Shown one piece after another: positions 61,303-64,000 of a DNA stretch of 64,000 bases. Under the pieces are notes generated by a model that saw only the letters and a list, made by a program, of their open reading frames with translations, was not told the origin of the DNA and did no database searches. Origin of the DNA: Flaccisagitta enflata (Eukaryota > Chaetognatha > Sagittoidea > Aphragmophora); NCBI GenBank assembly GCA_965153355.1, contig OZ231126.1:43090001-43154000 (forward strand), written 5' to 3'. The position numbers and the translations under genes are program-made. The first letter of the stretch is position 1. The number at the start of each line of letters is the position of its first letter.

Positions 61303-61507
61303 GAACAAGGCTGTATACGCGGCTACCCCAGCCGCGTGTGGGTGGGCATTGGGCAAGGGCCATATTTGAGATCACTAGAGCATTTGGGCAGGAGTAGTGA
61401 GGCCAAAGACCGCAAAAAAAAAAAAACGAAATGATTAAGTGTGACCGACCGACCAACCGACGAACGGGTAAAGCTGGGTAGAGAGTCGCGAAGCACGCGA
61501 CTGAAAA
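61303..61507 (+). mobile_element. Family A element, complete long form
   Basis: GAACAAGGCTGTATACGCGG, CAGCCGCGTGTGGGTGGGCA, CATTTGGGCAGGAGTAG, 13-A run, GACCGACCGACCAACCGACG, GAGTCGCGAAGCACGCGACT. Confidence 0.88.
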
Positions 61508-61774
61508 CGGAAAGACAAAAATTGCTGGTTGAAAACAAATCAAATTTTGCACTGTTTTGATTAGCGATATCTTTCTTCAAACCTTTACCATTTCGAGTAA
61601 AGCGTAGCGTAGCGTAGCGTAGTAAAACGAGTAAAGCTATTTTCAAGATTTTTCACAGAGCTTTCAAGTTTCCATGGAATTTTTTTGATAGATTATGCCC
61701 ACAATAAAAAAAAGAAATTTGCGAAAAAGTTGGAAATCGCTATTTCTGCCGAATTCGCGTCATCCAAAAATCCG

Positions 61775-61836
61775 CGTTACGGACCGACGGACAGACGGAC
61801 CATCCGACCTCCGGACTACGAGCGCGCGACTAAAAA
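61775..61836 (+). mobile_element. Family A 3' end fragment
   Basis: TACGGACCGACGGACAGACG, GAGCGCGCGACTAAAAAG. Confidence 0.6.
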
Positions 61837-61985
61837 GGTATGCTCTGTATTCTTCTTGGATGAATCGTTCTTTCTCCCTTCCCGTCTCTCTGAATTTGAA
61901 TTTCGTCTATTATGGAGTTGAACATCTTTCATCTTTTATGGCCACATATTCCATTAACGCTTTCCTCCTCCGCGCCAAAACGGGG

Positions 61986-62055
61986 AATCAGCCATACATC
62001 ACCAAACCCAACTAAATCAGCCATACATCACCAAACCCAACTAAATCACCAAACC
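61986..62055. repeat. 31-bp tandem duplication
   Basis: AATCAGCCATACATCACCAA plus ACCCAACTA occurs twice, plus a partial third unit. Confidence 0.93.
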
Positions 62056-62204
62056 TAACTAAATGAGCAACTCGTAATTCACTTCATTTCTCAAGTAGTG
62101 AATGAATGAGTTGCCTGGATACAGGAATGAACCAGTGAGTGGCGAGATGTTCTATCACCGGTCCAACATTTTTTTTCACCTGTAACACTCACAGTTTAAC
62201 CATG

Positions 62205-62431
62205 AACAAGTGACGCGGGGTCACAATATCGTTGCGGATGGGTGGGAAGGGGCATCCAACCCCCATCCACACCCCAACCCCAACCCATCCCCAACACTCA
62301 AATATACACAAAAAGTATCCAAAACGCTTGTTTTCCCGCATTTCAACTCGATGACCCCCGACCGACAGATCGACGGACCGATGGACGGATGGACAAAGCC
62401 TCTTATAGAGTTGCATGTCCGCAACTAAAAA
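62205..62431 (+). mobile_element. Family A (A2 subfamily) element, complete
   Basis: GAACAAGTGACGCGGGGTCA, GTTGCGGATGGGTGGGAAGG, CCCCATCCACACCCCAACCC, ACGCTTGTTTTCCCGCATTT, GGACCGATGGACGG, GAGTTGCATGTCCGCAACTA. Confidence 0.82.
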
Positions 62432-62654
62432 CATACCAACTGTATTTGCCAAGATCTATGACAATGAAGAGACGGCAAAATATCGTCAGCCTTCGATAAG
62501 ACGAAACCGAGAACAAAAATGATTCATAAATCAGAAACGTGACAAACAAAACGAGAATCTGAGGCGCATTCAAATTTCAATGGAAGTCGGAAAACATGAA
62601 GGAGTTCGTAAGTTGAATGTCGAGACTCGTAATGTTGTCAACAAAAACAAACCA

Positions 62655-62767
<113 letters not shown>

Positions 62768-62856
62768 CACCAGTCACGGATTTTTTTCAAGCCCTCTGAA
62801 TATCGATATCCAAATATACGTATAATCTCAATGTCCACGCCTCCTCCTGAGTCCCG

Positions 62857-63351
62857 ACTATTAAGCGTTTCATGGTCAGCGGTACCCGATGCCCATATTT
62901 GAGTGTATGTGGGAGTGAGATGATGAGAGGGGCAGCGCGGGGGCCTCGGAGAGACCGATGACCTATGATTCCACACTGGACGCATAGGGTCTTGAAAACC
63001 AGATTTGATGACCAAAGAGCCTTATAGGAGGTCGGAGATGCCTTATTTGAGGTCTTGGAGACCTAATTTGAGGCAAGAGTGGAGTGATTGCAGCCTGGCA
63101 GGAACTTGGATAATTGCAGGGTTAGAGAAACTGATTTGGGGGCGTTTGGGTCTAATTTCGGGTTCGATATGCATAATTTGAGGTCTGATATGCCAAACTT
63201 GGAGTCTGAGAGACCTAATTTGGGGTCTGAGAGACCTAATTCGGGGTCAAATAGCCCAGTTTAAGGCTTTGGCGGGGCGGGAGGTGGACAATTGGACAGA
63301 CGGACATATATGGACTGACGGATAGACAGACAGATGGACAAACAGACGATG

Positions 63352-63427
<76 letters not shown>

Positions 63428-63430
63428 GGC

Positions 63431-63477
<47 letters not shown>

Positions 63478-63478
63478 A

Positions 63479-63510
<32 letters not shown>

Positions 63511-63680
63511 CGACAGACAGACAGACAGACAGCCACAGACAGACTGACAGACAGACAGACTGACGGACAGACAGACGGACAGACAGACGGACAGATGGAC
63601 GGAAAATGGGAACTGAAGAAAATTTCCCTATGTGGAATCATAGGTCATTAGCACCTCTGCTCTGGCGCCGCTGCTCAAAA
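62857..63680 (+). mobile_element. Family C foldback element with a (GACA)n core tract
   Basis: Head ATTAAGCGTTTCATGGTCAG, CGGTACCCGATGCCC; left arm GACCGATGACCTATGATTCC; core ATTTGGGGTCTGAGAGACCT units; a 280-bp (GACA)n tract (63318-63600); right arm GAAAATTTCCCTATGTGGAA, TCATAGGTCATTAGCACC, GGCGCCGCTGCTCAAAA. Confidence 0.8.
63318..63600. repeat. (GACA)n microsatellite inside a family C element
   Basis: Occupies the place of the short (ACGG)n tract found in other copies. Confidence 0.95.
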
Positions 63681-64000
63681 ACGAAAAATAGAGGAGAAGG
63701 ATTCATGGTAAATAATTGACATTCCGGGGGGGTAAAGGGAAATGGTGGTAAGTGGGTGGTAAAGGAGTGGTAACTAGAATGTGGTGGTAAGGGAAAATGG
63801 TGGCGCCTTGGAAGGTTATTGAGGCCGAGTATAGAAGGGAAAATTGGGCTTCCACAAGTGATATGCGCGAGGTCGATAGCGACTATCGAGTGAATAGGCT
63901 CCAGCAAGACCATTAGCCGACGAGGAAGACCACATATATGTATGTGTGTGCCCATATAGAAGGCAAGTTTGGTGGTGCCCATGGAATGCTTTTTATCGAA
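63681..64000. other. No gene recognised
   Basis: GGTGGTAA-type short repeats at about 63735-63800; otherwise unremarkable. Confidence 0.5.

Overview
This is a nuclear window from a eukaryote, probably a metazoan or other complex eukaryote. The evidence is GT-AG introns, a multi-exon gene, dense long microsatellites, TA-flanked inverted-repeat (mariner/pogo-type) elements and nested non-autonomous repeats. I cannot name the species. No operon structure, CRISPR array, rRNA or intact tRNA gene is visible. Very few bases look protein-coding; most open frames are translations of microsatellites (poly-Leu/Ser, poly-Arg/Glu, poly-Cys/Val, poly-Thr/His).

The one well-supported gene is on the minus strand at 20964-25781. 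Three exons join in frame through GT-AG introns into a 645-residue protein. It has an N-terminal membrane segment, a middle region with an Asn-Cys-Gln-His-Phe motif reminiscent of LRAT/permuted-papain enzymes, and a C-terminal kelch-type beta-propeller region with six Gly-Gly motifs. Its introns hold three mobile elements. Six other stretches look like single exons of unrecognised genes (27878-28057, 38960-39159, 41042-41197, 45768-45950, 54061-54276, 58720-58924). One at 47223-47440 may encode pentapeptide repeats.

The rest is built from a few interspersed families that recur across all 64 kb. Family A (about 150-200 bp, or kilobases when filled with minisatellites) starts AACAAGGCCGGATACACGG. 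It has a subterminal GTCGCG-type motif, carries an (ACGG/ACCG)n microsatellite, and ends in a 3' hairpin followed by CTAAAA. Families B and C are foldback elements ending in GGGGCCGCTGCCCAA, with tandem repeats, a G-run and an (ACGG)n tract inside. Families D, E, F and a 24.1-24.9 kb element are TIR elements (MITEs). A mariner-like element at 55247-55855 keeps the N-terminal DNA-binding part of its transposase.

Layout: 0-10 kb, families A/B and pyrimidine tracts. 10.1-12.8 kb, one giant A element filled with minisatellites plus a MITE. 13-18 kb, families A, B and C with 10-bp minisatellites. 18-20.6 kb, a cluster of A copies. 20.9-25.8 kb, the kelch gene. 26.3-27.6 kb, a triple nest (A with B inside, and B inside that). 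30-32 kb, MITEs and a large palindrome broken by a C element. 33-60 kb, mostly microsatellites with scattered A/B/C copies and the mariner remnant. 60-64 kb, A copies and a C element.

The most notable observation is that in family A the 5' subterminal motif and the right arm of the 3' hairpin change together between subfamilies and stay complementary. This suggests that end pairing is under selection for mobilisation.
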